Shown piece by piece: positions 1-8,365 of a stretch of DNA of 64,000 nt. The notes below the pieces were generated by a model. It did no database searches. It was not told the DNA's origin and was given only the letters and a program-made list of their open reading frames with translations. Source of the DNA: Aquipseudomonas alcaligenes NBRC 14159 (lineage in GTDB: Bacteria > Pseudomonadota > Gammaproteobacteria > Pseudomonadales > Pseudomonadaceae). Position 1 is the first letter of the stretch; each line of letters begins with the position of its first letter. Position numbers and translations under genes: made by a program. The DNA is taken from positions 1 to 64,000 of the forward strand of contig NZ_BATI01000004.1 in the NCBI RefSeq assembly GCF_000467105.1, in the 5' to 3' direction.

Positions 1-6
1 CCTTTT

Positions 7-38
7 GGTTCCTTTTGGGGCGACTGCCAAAAGGAACC
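7..38. repeat. 12-bp inverted repeat at the left edge
   Basis: A 12-base arm (positions 7-18) is perfectly complementary to positions 27-38, with an 8-base loop. CCTTTTGG is also directly repeated at 1-8 and 11-18. No T-tract follows on either strand, so it is not a convincing terminator. It could be a dispersed palindrome or the end of an element lying to the left. The rest of the stretch up to 274 shows nothing I can assign. Confidence 0.5.
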
Positions 39-274
39 CGCCCAGCAGGACGGAACCACTGCCCCAGCCAACACGAAAACAGCTAGGCAATACCAACAGA
101 AACGCCTGACCTGTAACAATGCATCACCTGGCAAAGCCGCTTTGAAGTTCCCTCCCTTGCCGCATGCGACTAAGATCAGCCACCCCCAAGTCGCCCCGAA
201 CCATTTCGGCATTGCGCACTTGCGCCACCGCTCAGTGGCGACTGTCCCTGCCCCGTTGCTCGATGTGAGAGCCC

Positions 275-1435
275 ATGGTCACCACCGTAGTCATCGGCAT
301 GCTTTGCGTGCATCTGCTCTGCTTTAGCGTGATGTTCCTGCTGATCAGCAGACGACTGCATGGCAAGAAGATGGGTATGGACGTGTTCGCCCTGGGCAAT
401 CTCATGCTCGGGCTTGCCTACGTCCTGCAGCTGTTCGGCGGGCATGCCAACGGGAGCGTGATGAGCATCGTCAACCACACGCTGACGCTCTGCGCTCCCG
501 CGACCTATGTGCTGGGCGGCCTGCGTTTCTTCGACTACCCGATCCGCATCTGGCGCCCCCTGCTTGCCACCGCAGCGGGCTACACCGCCGTGCAGATCCT
601 GGTGCAGGTGCTGCTCGGGACCGAAGCCCGCCATGCCTTGCTGGCGGGTTCGTGCGCGGCGCTCTTCCTGGCGATGACGGTTGCCGCGCTCTATGTCGGA
701 ACGACCCTGGCCAGGGACCTGCGCGTCGAGATGGGCGTTTTTGCCGTGCTGATCGGCGGCATCTGCGCACTGAACGCGGGGAAGTTGCTGATGATTCTCT
801 CGGGAGGCCTACAGGCGCTTGATTACGACACCAGCTTCCAGAAGCTCTTCTACCTCTACATGTCGTTCCTGGGCACCGTGCTCCCCCCGAGCCTGGTCTG
901 GCTGGTGCTGCGCCGCCTCACCGATGAACTGCGCCAGATGGCCACCAGCGACCCGCTCACCCGCCTGCTCAACCGGCGCGGGTTGCTGGAAGGTCTGGAA
1001 GCACACTTCCGCTCCCGCACGGCCGGGCCGGCCAACCTGCTGATCGTGGATATCGATCATTTCAAACGCATCAATGACACCCACGGACACAAGGTCGGCG
1101 ATTTGGCGCTGTGCCATGTTGCGCAGGTCATCAAGGCGACCGCTCGCCAGGGCGACTTGATCTGCCGGCTGGGTGGTGAGGAGTTCGCGGTGATCAGCCT
1201 GGACACGGGGAAAGCCGGCACCCTGGCATTGGCCGAGCGCATGCGCGCGGCAATCGAACACAGCGAGGTGCCTGGCGTTGGCGCAGACCAGCCGCTGCGC
1301 TGCACCGTTACCATCGGCATCTCGGATGGCTTCAGCAGCACTCAGGCGCTGGACGAAGCCATGCAGCAGGCGGACGCAGCGTTGTATCGGGGCAAGTCCA
1401 GCGGACGCAATCGCATCGAATGGGCGCTCGCCTGA
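275..1435 (+). CDS. Membrane-anchored diguanylate cyclase (GGDEF)
   Basis: This 386-residue protein should make cyclic di-GMP from two GTP at the inner membrane. The first ~220 residues are hydrophobic, with about seven likely membrane segments forming a sensor of unrecognised type. The GGDEF domain covers about residues 225-386. The active-site signature is GGEEF at 300-304, a functional variant. RQGD at 291-294, five residues upstream, fits the inhibitory I-site RxxD, so product inhibition is likely. No EAL or HD-GYP domain follows. The ATG at 275 has only a weak GAGAG upstream. It is a single gene convergent with the LysR gene at 1463. The signal it senses cannot be told from the sequence. 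Confidence 0.9.
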   Translation: MVTTVVIGMLCVHLLCFSVMFLLISRRLHGKKMGMDVFALGNLMLGLAYVLQLFGGHANGSVMSIVNHTLTLCAPATYVLGGLRFFDYPIRIWRPLLATAAGYTAVQILVQVLLGTEARHALLAGSCAALFLAMTVAALYVGTTLARDLRVEMGVFAVLIGGICALNAGKLLMILSGGLQALDYDTSFQKLFYLYMSFLGTVLPPSLVWLVLRRLTDELRQMATSDPLTRLLNRRGLLEGLEAHFRSRTAGPANLLIVDIDHFKRINDTHGHKVGDLALCHVAQVIKATARQGDLICRLGGEEFAVISLDTGKAGTLALAERMRAAIEHSEVPGVGADQPLRCTVTIGISDGFSSTQALDEAMQQADAALYRGKSSGRNRIEWALA

Positions 1436-1462
1436 TCTGTCCGCTCGCCCCGGGGCGGCCTG

Positions 1463-2350
1463 TCAGCGCCGCGACACCACCGCTCGGTCGAGCAGCTCAT
1501 CCAGAATCCGCAGGCTGAACTGGCGCTGCAGGGTCACCGCGAAGAACTGCTCGGCGATGTCCGACACTTCGGCATACAGCTGCAGGGCGCCGCTGCGCAG
1601 CTCGTCCTGCACCACCACGGCCGGCAACAGGGCCAGGTCGCCGGAGTCGCGTGCGAGCAGACGCAGCATGGCCATGTCGTCCACCTCCGCGCAGATGATC
1701 GGGGTCAGGCCGTGGCTGTGGCAGTAGACCTCGAACTGGCTGCGCACATCGCTGCTGCGCCCGGGCACGATCAGGCGCACCTGCTGCAGGTCGCGGCGCA
1801 GGTCGAAGGGCTGTGCGTCGGCACGCGGCGGGCCGATCAGGCACACCGCCTGGCGATCCAGCAGGCGGCATTGCCAGGGATGCTGGCTGTCGGCACTCAC
1901 CGCCCGGTTGGTCAGCACCACATCCAGTTTGTGCAGGGCCAGGCGTTCCAGCAGTTCGTCCAGGCTGCCGGATTCCAGGGTGATGCGCAGGTCGTCACGG
2001 CCGAGGAAGGGGCGCAGCAGGTTCTCCTGGAAGTTACGCGACAGCGTGGCCACGGCGCCGATGCGCAGCGTCTGGCTGGCCTGGCGGGCGCTCTGCAGGG
2101 TGGTCTGCAGTTCGCTGCCGAGGGCGAAGATGGTCTCGGCGTAGTCCAGCACCAGGCGCCCTGCCTCGGTCAGCTGTAGGCTGCGGCCAGCGCGGATGAA
2201 CAGTGGATGACCGAGCTGTTCTTCGAGCACGCGGATCTGCGTGGACAGGGCCGATTGCGACACGTGCAGCGCCTCGGCGGCACGCGTCAGGTTGCCTTCC
2301 TTGGCCACGGCCCAGAAGTAATGCAGGTGGTGGAAATTCAGCCGGCGCAT
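1463..2350 (-). CDS. LysR-family regulator, NhaR-like, divergent from dabBA
   Basis: This is a 295-residue LysR-type transcription factor. The N-terminal winged helix-turn-helix (about residues 5-65) contains LHYFWAVAKEGNLTRAAEAL, which resembles NhaR, the sodium/proton antiporter regulator. The effector-binding domain follows from about residue 90. It is divergent from dabB with about 100 bases between the starts, and a perfect dyad at 2353-2375 sits just upstream of its own start. The usual LysR logic is autorepression plus effector-dependent activation of the divergent operon, so the likely target is dabBA. The effector is unknown. The family call is firm; the NhaR resemblance and the target are inferences. 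Confidence 0.88.
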   Translation of the reverse strand: MRRLNFHHLHYFWAVAKEGNLTRAAEALHVSQSALSTQIRVLEEQLGHPLFIRAGRSLQLTEAGRLVLDYAETIFALGSELQTTLQSARQASQTLRIGAVATLSRNFQENLLRPFLGRDDLRITLESGSLDELLERLALHKLDVVLTNRAVSADSQHPWQCRLLDRQAVCLIGPPRADAQPFDLRRDLQQVRLIVPGRSSDVRSQFEVYCHSHGLTPIICAEVDDMAMLRLLARDSGDLALLPAVVVQDELRSGALQLYAEVSDIAEQFFAVTLQRQFSLRILDELLDRAVVSRR

Positions 2351-2352
2351 AT

Positions 2353-2375
2353 TTCGTTCTTCTAAAGTGAACGAA
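2353..2375. promoter_or_regulatory. Probable LysR operator between regulator and dabB
   Basis: TTCGTTC at 2353-2359 and GAACGAA at 2369-2375 form a perfect 7-bp dyad with a 9-base spacer. It contains the T-N11-A pattern expected of LysR sites. It lies directly upstream of the regulator start (2350) and about 80 bases before dabB. The AT-rich stretch at 2376-2402 is a plausible place for the dabB promoter. Confidence 0.6.
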
Positions 2376-2453
2376 CAATTCTTATCTATCTATTTTTAAT
2401 AGTTCAAGCACTCCATGAGACTAGCGCCATCGCGCCCCCATGGAGATCGCCGC

Positions 2454-3971
2454 ATGTTCAGCCTGTACTTCCCACTGGCTCAGGGGATGCCCTGGCTCTT
2501 CGCCCTGGCGCTGTTGCCGACGGCGCTGCTGCGCGGGTTCTGGTGGCCGGCGCGCATCGCCGGCGGCCTGGGCCTGGCCCTGGTGCTGGGCGCCTGGCTG
2601 CAGGCGGCGCTGGACGGCCAGGATAACGACCGTCTGGGGCTGGCCATGCTCGGCCTGGTCGGCCTGCTGGCCTGGGTGATCATCGAGTACTCGTGGCGCT
2701 ACCTGGAGGGCGAGCCCGGCCAGCGTCGCTACGTGCTGGCCCTGCTGGTCACCCTGGCCGCCGTGGCCACGGTGGTGACCAGCACCGACCTGATCCTGCT
2801 GGTGGGCGCCTGGATTCTCTCCAGCCTGAGCCTGCACCAGTTGCTGACCTTCTACCGCGACCGCCCCCAGGCGCTGGTGGTGGCGCACAAGAAATTCCTC
2901 GCCAGCCGCCTGGCCGACGTCTGCCTGATCCTCGCCGCGCTGCTGCTGATCCGTGCCAGCGGCGACAGCAGCATGGCGCTGATCGTGGAGGCAGTTAATG
3001 CCCGCCTGCAGACCAGCGGCCAGCTGGGCTGGGACCTGCAACTGGCCGCCCTGCTGCTGGCCCTGGCGGTGATCCTCAAGTCCGCGCAGCTGCCAGTGCA
3101 CGGCTGGCTGATCCAGGTGATGGAGGCGCCGACGCCAGTGTCGGCGCTGCTGCATGCCGGGCTGGTCAACCTCGGCGGCTTCCTGCTGCTGCGTTTCGCC
3201 CCACTGTTCTCCGCCGCCGTGCCGGCACAAAGCCTGCTGGTAGTGGTCGGCGGGCTGACAGCGGTAATCGCCGCGCTGGTGATGATGACGCGCATCAGCA
3301 TCAAGGTGCGCCTGGCCTGGTCGACCTGCGCGCAGATGGGCCTGATGCTGCTGGAATGCGGCCTGGGCCTGTATGAACTGGCGCTGGTGCACCTGCTCGC
3401 CCACTCGCTGTACAAGGCCCACGCCTTCCTCGCTGCCGGCGAGACGGTGGCCCAGGCGCGGCAGCACGCGCTACAGCCCCAGGCCCCCACGCCCAGCCTC
3501 GCCGGCCTGCTGCTGGCCCTGTTGCTGGCCGGTCTGAGCCTGGCTCTGCTGCAGGGGCTGTGGGCCTGGCTGCTGCCGTCCCAGGCGTTGCCGCTGGTGG
3601 CCCTGGCCATTCTCGCCGTTGGCCTGGCGCCCTGGTGTCTGCGCCGTGGCCAGGTGCTCTACGGGCTGGCGATGTTCGCCCTGCTGCTCGGTGCCTACCT
3701 GCTGTGGCACCAGGCGGCGGCCTGGATCCTGCAGCAGCCGGGCAGCGCCGCGCCCTGGCCGCTGAGCGTCCTGGCGCTGCTGCTGTTCCTCGGCCTCTAT
3801 CTGCTGCAGGCGCTGATCCTCGCCCGTCCCCAGGGCGCCCTGGCGCGGCGCCTGTATCCGCTGGCCTTCGCCGGCTTCTACCTGGATGAGCACTTCACCC
3901 GCCTCACCTTCCGTCTGTGGCCGGTCCGCGCGCCGCAGGTTTCGCCCCGCGCCACAGGAGATCGCCCATGA
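2454..3971 (+). CDS. dabB: Inorganic carbon transporter subunit DabB (NuoL/Mrp-antiporter-like)
   Basis: This 505-residue polytopic membrane protein belongs to the proton-antiporter family (NuoL/MrpA relatives). It should supply the cation-coupled membrane half of the DAB system, which drives one-way CO2 hydration and bicarbonate accumulation. The core motif around KSAQLPVHGWLIQVMEAPTP, followed by VSALLHAGLVNLGGFLLLR, is the conserved antiporter centre. I chose the ATG at 2454 because GGAG lies eight bases before it; an in-frame ATG at 2415 would add 13 residues without a good ribosome site. Its stop overlaps the dabA start (ATGA at 3968). NuoL itself is excluded because no nuo genes are near and dabA follows. 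Confidence 0.9.
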   Translation: MFSLYFPLAQGMPWLFALALLPTALLRGFWWPARIAGGLGLALVLGAWLQAALDGQDNDRLGLAMLGLVGLLAWVIIEYSWRYLEGEPGQRRYVLALLVTLAAVATVVTSTDLILLVGAWILSSLSLHQLLTFYRDRPQALVVAHKKFLASRLADVCLILAALLLIRASGDSSMALIVEAVNARLQTSGQLGWDLQLAALLLALAVILKSAQLPVHGWLIQVMEAPTPVSALLHAGLVNLGGFLLLRFAPLFSAAVPAQSLLVVVGGLTAVIAALVMMTRISIKVRLAWSTCAQMGLMLLECGLGLYELALVHLLAHSLYKAHAFLAAGETVAQARQHALQPQAPTPSLAGLLLALLLAGLSLALLQGLWAWLLPSQALPLVALAILAVGLAPWCLRRGQVLYGLAMFALLLGAYLLWHQAAAWILQQPGSAAPWPLSVLALLLFLGLYLLQALILARPQGALARRLYPLAFAGFYLDEHFTRLTFRLWPVRAPQVSPRATGDRP

Positions 3972-6415
3972 CCGCGCACGAACACTTCCCTGGCCTCCAC
4001 CGGGACGCCCTGCACGGCGCTGCCCGGCAGGCCTGTGAACGCATCGCGCCGACCTGGCCGCTGGACCGCATGATCGCTGTCAGCCCCCTGTGGGAACGTC
4101 GCGACCAGCCCTGGCAAACCATCGCCGCGCAGCTCTGGCAGCGTGCCGGCAGCCGCCTGAGCCTGGCCGCCGACGACTACCGGCAGGCCTGGCAGGCCGG
4201 CCGCATCGGTGCACGCCACCTGCAACAGGCAGTGGCCGAGCAGGGCCAGGCGTGGACAGTCGAGCAGTTGCTCAGCGCCCTGGACGCCGAGCCGGTGCAC
4301 GCCAGCGGCCTGCCCTTGCTGGAAGACCTGACCGAGCCGGGCATCGCCCTGCCCGGCTGGCCGACGCTGATCACACAGCAGATCGGCCAGTGCTGCGCCG
4401 CCTGGTTCGACCACGAGCAGGCCGACTGGCGCCCGGATGCCGGCGTCGGGCTGTATCAGGCCTGGCGCAGCAGCATGCTGGCGGATCGCGGGCTCAGCGT
4501 GCTCAGCCCGCGGCGCGACCTGCGCGCGCGCATCGCCGAGCTGCCGGAGCAGGCCGGAGCGGCGCTGGAAGCCGCCGTGCGCGACCTGGGGCTGACCAGC
4601 AAGGACTGGGAACCCTGGTTCGACTGCCTGCTGCTGCGCAGCCTGGGCTGGGCCTCCTGGTGCGCCTACCGGCGCTGGCAGGCACGCCTGCAGGGTGGCA
4701 ATGACCAGAACCTGCTGGAGCTGCTGGCCATTCGCGCGGCCTGGGAATGGCTGGTGGATGACCGCCAGCGCGGTGCAGAGAGCCGCTGGCAGCGTTGGCG
4801 CACGGCCTGGCAGGCCGGCCTACAGCAATCACCTTCGGCAGCCTGGCAGGCCTTGCAGCTGTGGCAGCGGGCCGATGAGCTGGCCTGGCAGGAACAGCTG
4901 CAGCAACGGCTCGGCCAGGCGTCTGCGGCCACCCCGGCGCAGGTGCCGATGGCCAAACTGTTCTTCTGCATCGATGTGCGTTCCGAGCCGCTGCGCCGGG
5001 CCCTGGAGCAGGTCTGTCCGGACCTCGAGACCGGCGGCTTTGCCGGCTTCTTCGGCCTACCCATCGCCTACACGCCGCTGGGCACCTGCGCTACCCGCCC
5101 GCAACTGCCGGGCCTGCTGGCGCCGCAACTGCAGGTCAGCGACAGCAGCGGCGACGCGGCGCAGGACCGGCACCTGGCTCAGATGCGCCAGCAGCGTCTG
5201 ACGCGCCAGGGCCGCTGGCGCCTGTTCGAGCGTCTACCGGCCTCCACCTTCAGCCTGGTCGAGAGCATCGGCCTGGGCTATGCCGGCTCCCTGGTCGGGC
5301 GCACCAGCGGCCTGCTCGGTGGCACGCCGGAGGCCCACCGCAGTGCCTGGCGCGACGGTGAGTGGCAACGCCTGAGCCCGCAGTTACCGGCCATGGGCCT
5401 GGCGCAGAAGACCGAGCTGGCCGCGCGCATCCTCCAGGCCATGGGCCTCAGCGGCCAAGTGCCGGAATTGCTGGTGCTGATCGGCCACGGCAGCCAGAGC
5501 GCCAACAATCCCCAGGCCGCCGGCCTCGATTGCGGCGCCTGCTGCGGGCAGGGCGGCGAGGTCAATGCGCGCCTGCTGGCCAGCCTGCTCAACGACACCG
5601 AGGTGCGAGCCGAGCTGCGCAGCCGCGGGCATGAGCTGCCGGCGCACTGCCAGGTGCTGGCCGGCCTGCACAACACCAGCACCGACGAGGTTCGGATCTT
5701 CGGCCAGCAGCATCTGCCGGCCGCCCTGCAGCCCGCCTGGCAGCGCCTGCGCCACGCCCTCGACCAGGCCGCCGTGCGGGTGCGCCAGGAGCGTGCTGAT
5801 GCGCTGGGCCTGGCGGCGGCGCGCGAGCAGCCGGGCAAGCTGCTTGACTTGCTGCGCCGACGGGCCCGCGACTGGGCGCAGACCCGTCCCGAATGGGGCC
5901 TGGCCGGCAACGCTGCGTTCATCGCCGCGCCGCGCGCGCGCACCCGTGACGTCGACCTGCAGGGCCGCGCCTTCCTGCACGACTACGACTGGCGCCAGGA
6001 CCGCGAGGGCAGCGTGCTGGAGCTGATCATGACCGCGCCTATGGTGGTGGCGCACTGGATCAACCTGCAGTACTTCACCTCCACCACCGACAACCTGCGT
6101 TTCGGCAGCGGCAACAAGCTGCTGCACAACGTGGTGGGCGGCCATATCGGCGTGTTCGAGGGCAACGGCGGCGACCTGCGCATCGGCCTGGCCCGCCAGT
6201 CGCTGCACGACGGTCAGCAGTGGGTACACCGCCCGCTGCGCCTGCACGTGGTCATCGAAGCGCCGCAGGCGATGATCGACCGGGTGATCGAGGCGCACGC
6301 CGTGGTCCGCGATCTGGTGCAGCACGGCTGGCTGTACCTGCTGCGCCTGGACGGCGAGCCGGCGCGCCTGGAGCGGCGCACCGCCTGCGGCTGGCAAGCC
6401 TTGGCGGGCGCCTGA
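3968..6415 (+). CDS. dabA: Inorganic carbon transporter subunit DabA (UPF0753/DUF2309)
   Basis: This 815-residue cytoplasmic, membrane-associated protein is the beta-carbonic-anhydrase-like catalytic half of the DAB bicarbonate-accumulation system. The expected zinc site is present: C334 and D336 in FFCIDVR, H507 in LIGHGSQ and C522 in GLDCGACCG. The gaps of 173 and 15 residues equal those between the zinc ligands reported for the Halothiobacillus protein (C351, D353, H524, C539, from memory). It is translationally coupled to dabB through ATGA and has AGGAG upstream. In a heterotroph the likely role is supplying bicarbonate for anaplerotic and biosynthetic carboxylases when CO2 is low; that role is inferred. 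Confidence 0.93.
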   Translation: MTAHEHFPGLHRDALHGAARQACERIAPTWPLDRMIAVSPLWERRDQPWQTIAAQLWQRAGSRLSLAADDYRQAWQAGRIGARHLQQAVAEQGQAWTVEQLLSALDAEPVHASGLPLLEDLTEPGIALPGWPTLITQQIGQCCAAWFDHEQADWRPDAGVGLYQAWRSSMLADRGLSVLSPRRDLRARIAELPEQAGAALEAAVRDLGLTSKDWEPWFDCLLLRSLGWASWCAYRRWQARLQGGNDQNLLELLAIRAAWEWLVDDRQRGAESRWQRWRTAWQAGLQQSPSAAWQALQLWQRADELAWQEQLQQRLGQASAATPAQVPMAKLFFCIDVRSEPLRRALEQVCPDLETGGFAGFFGLPIAYTPLGTCATRPQLPGLLAPQLQVSDSSGDAAQDRHLAQMRQQRLTRQGRWRLFERLPASTFSLVESIGLGYAGSLVGRTSGLLGGTPEAHRSAWRDGEWQRLSPQLPAMGLAQKTELAARILQAMGLSGQVPELLVLIGHGSQSANNPQAAGLDCGACCGQGGEVNARLLASLLNDTEVRAELRSRGHELPAHCQVLAGLHNTSTDEVRIFGQQHLPAALQPAWQRLRHALDQAAVRVRQERADALGLAAAREQPGKLLDLLRRRARDWAQTRPEWGLAGNAAFIAAPRARTRDVDLQGRAFLHDYDWRQDREGSVLELIMTAPMVVAHWINLQYFTSTTDNLRFGSGNKLLHNVVGGHIGVFEGNGGDLRIGLARQSLHDGQQWVHRPLRLHVVIEAPQAMIDRVIEAHAVVRDLVQHGWLYLLRLDGEPARLERRTACGWQALAGA

Positions 6416-6420
6416 AAACG

Positions 6421-6451
6421 CCGAGGCCGCGTCCGGATGACGCGGCCTCGG
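6421..6451. terminator. Hairpin between convergent dabA and cysD-like genes
   Basis: A perfect 12-bp stem (6421-6432 with 6440-6451) has a 7-base loop. It lies six bases after dabA and 28 bases from the end of the convergent gene, where a shared terminator is expected. T-tracts are weak on both strands, so termination efficiency is uncertain. Confidence 0.6.
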
Positions 6452-6479
6452 TGGTTGCGGCAACCAGACGCTGGAGTCG

Positions 6480-7415
6480 CTAGAAGTAACCCTCGATTTT
6501 CTTCTTCTCCATCGAGCCTTCCTGGTCATGGTCGATGACCCGCCCCTGGCGTTCGGACGTGCGGGTCAGCAGCATCTCCTGGATGACCTGCGGCAGCGAT
6601 TGCGCCTGCGATTCCACCGCACCGGTCAGCGGGTAGCAGCCAAGGGTGCGGAAACGTACCCAGCGGGTCTGGATGCCGGCGCGCTGCTCGGGCGTGAGGT
6701 GCTCCAGCAGCCGCTCGTCATCCACGCAGATTAGCGTGCCGTGCAGCTCCACCACCGGGCGCGGCGCCGCGCGGTAGAGGTCGACGATCTCGATGTTCTC
6801 CAGGTGGATGTACTGCCAGATATCCAGCTCGGTCCAGTTCGACAGCGGGAACACCCGCAGGCTTTCGCCGGCGTTGATCCGGGTGTTGTACAACTGCCAC
6901 AGCTCGGGGCGCTGCTGCTTGGGGTCCCAGCGCTGGTGCGGATCGCGGAAGGAGCACACACGCTCCTTGGCCCGCGACTTTTCCTCGTCGCGCCGGGCGC
7001 CACCGAAGCAGGCGTCGAAACCGTACTGCGCCAGTGCCTGCTTGAGCGCCTCGGTCTTCATGATGTCGGTGTACTTGGCCGAGCCCACGGAGAACGGCGT
7101 GATATTCAGCCGCGCGCCGTCGGGGTTGATGTGCACGCGCATGTCCAGGCCCAGGCGCGCGGCCAGGCGGTCGCGGAACCGGCCCATCTCGTGGAATTCC
7201 CAGCCGGTGTCGACATGCAGCAGCGGAAACGGCAGCTGGCCGGGAAAGAACGCCTTGCGCGCCAGATGCAACAGCACGGTGGAGTCCTTGCCGATCGAAT
7301 AGAACAGGCAGGGGTTACGCATCACCGCCACCACCTCGCGCAGGATATGGATGGCCTCGGCCTCGAGGGCGCGCAGGTGGGTCAGGCGGGGAACGCTGGG
7401 GGCGAAGGCATTCAT
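6480..7415 (-). CDS. Stand-alone CysD-like sulfate adenylyltransferase small subunit
   Basis: This 311-residue PP-loop protein is full length for CysD, which forms adenylylsulfate from ATP and sulfate. Motifs present are [18 protein letters not shown] (nucleotide-binding PP-loop), [31 protein letters not shown] and the C-terminal [20 protein letters not shown]. Canonical CysD needs the GTPase CysN, but no cysN lies on either side. The partner here is a DUF6671 gene whose TGA overlaps this ATG (ATGA at 7412-7415); an ATG at 7424 is a possible alternative start. The sequence is too well conserved to be decaying. It may be a paralogue with a new partner, or may use CysN encoded elsewhere. Confidence 0.88.
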   Translation of the reverse strand: MNAFAPSVPRLTHLRALEAEAIHILREVVAVMRNPCLFYSIGKDSTVLLHLARKAFFPGQLPFPLLHVDTGWEFHEMGRFRDRLAARLGLDMRVHINPDGARLNITPFSVGSAKYTDIMKTEALKQALAQYGFDACFGGARRDEEKSRAKERVCSFRDPHQRWDPKQQRPELWQLYNTRINAGESLRVFPLSNWTELDIWQYIHLENIEIVDLYRAAPRPVVELHGTLICVDDERLLEHLTPEQRAGIQTRWVRFRTLGCYPLTGAVESQAQSLPQVIQEMLLTRTSERQGRVIDHDQEGSMEKKKIEGYF

Positions 7416-8269
7416 GGATTGCATTGCTCGCAGTGGCCGGCACTGGCCAGTTGGGTGACGGGACGACGTTCTTCGTGCTGGCACGCCGGGCAGGCCCAGA
7501 TGTGCGCCGCAGCCAGCGGCGTGCCCAGGCCACAGTCGGCACAGAGCAGGCCGGGCTCGCTGCGCACCACCGAGTAACCGCGCGCGCCACAGGCCGGGCA
7601 GTGACTGGAGAGACGTTGAGCCAGCTGCACGGCGGCATCGCGAATCACGGCCTGGCGCAGGGGATTGACGTGCGCTCGCATATCCGTCTCCAGCCAGATG
7701 CCTGGCTCGCGCGCCAGCAACCATTCCAACTGGCCAAGCAGCCAGTCGCGCTCGCGAATGCCCTTGTGGAACCAGGACTCGCCGGGACGCCCGAGGATCA
7801 GCGCGTGCTCGGGAAAACGCGCACGCTGCATGAAGGCCACGGCGGCCTCCAGGCTATCGACCTCGGTTTGGGCGTAATTGGTGGCACCGGAACCGGCCAG
7901 GGCAAACACCGGGTACTGCAACTGCGCATCCCACAGGCAGAGGATTTCGTAGTCCCAGGGCGTCCAGCCCAGATGCGGGTCGCGGGCGAAGCTGCCCTCG
8001 CTGCCCAGGCCGTAGCGCATTCCGCTCAGCGCACAGGCCAGCCTGGCCTTGGCCAGCGCCGTGTCATGGGCGCTGCCGCTACGCGGCACCTCGCGGCTGA
8101 AGGTGCCGAAGTGATCGGTGTCGTAGCTGCTGACCGCTTCGATGGCAAAGCCCAGCGGTGCCAGCGCTTCGACCACCAGGCGGGTCTTGTCATGGCAGGT
8201 GAGGAAGGCGACACACCGCGCCAGGGACTGGACGGCATGATGCCCATGGGGGGCAAGAGCGGCAGACAT
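7412..8269 (-). CDS. DUF6671 family protein with C-terminal zinc ribbon
   Basis: This 285-residue protein has unknown function. The N-terminal ~200 residues include [30 protein letters not shown] and [16 protein letters not shown], which I recognise as the DUF6671 core. The C-terminal ~65 residues have four CxxC pairs (CPAC, CADC, CPAC, CEQC), consistent with one or two zinc ribbons. It is the first gene of a two-gene operon with the CysD-like gene (ATGA overlap) and is divergent from a CbbR-like regulator. I placed the start at the ATG at 8269, which has CAGGA upstream; an ATG at 8308 would add 13 residues. No catalytic activity can be read from the motifs. Confidence 0.82.
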   Translation of the reverse strand: MSAALAPHGHHAVQSLARCVAFLTCHDKTRLVVEALAPLGFAIEAVSSYDTDHFGTFSREVPRSGSAHDTALAKARLACALSGMRYGLGSEGSFARDPHLGWTPWDYEILCLWDAQLQYPVFALAGSGATNYAQTEVDSLEAAVAFMQRARFPEHALILGRPGESWFHKGIRERDWLLGQLEWLLAREPGIWLETDMRAHVNPLRQAVIRDAAVQLAQRLSSHCPACGARGYSVVRSEPGLLCADCGLGTPLAAAHIWACPACQHEERRPVTQLASAGHCEQCNP

Positions 8270-8308
8270 GGCGATGATTCCTGCTGAGGGAGACGCAGGT
8301 ATTTTCAC

Positions 8309-8365
8309 CAGCCGCAGCTATAGTCAAAAATAGATTATCGATTACAAAACCATCGCTTATTGGCT
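8309..8365. promoter_or_regulatory. AT-rich divergent promoter region
   Basis: This short stretch between the DUF6671-CysD operon and the CbbR-like regulator turns AT-rich at about 8320-8350. It contains an imperfect dyad TTATCGATTA at 8335-8344 (ATCGAT core). LysR regulators normally bind such a region. I could not identify a clean T-N11-A box. Confidence 0.4.

Noticed and set aside
176..634. Long open frames antisense to the diguanylate cyclase gene
   Set aside because: High-GC codon bias creates open antisense frames; the product has no recognisable domain and the plus-strand frame has GGEEF and membrane helices.
2415..2453. Upstream start for dabB
   Set aside because: No ribosome site; the ATG at 2454 has GGAG at ideal spacing.
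2421..3467. 348-codon antisense frame across dabB
   Set aside because: The product is a glutamine/histidine/glycine-rich shadow typical of antisense reading of a hydrophobic leucine-rich gene.
2454..6415. Part of a NADH dehydrogenase or Mrp antiporter operon
   Set aside because: Only one antiporter-like subunit is present and the next gene is DabA with its zinc site.
6480..8269. A standard cysDN(C) sulfate activation operon
   Set aside because: No CysN/CysC frame occurs next to the CysD-like gene; the partner is DUF6671.
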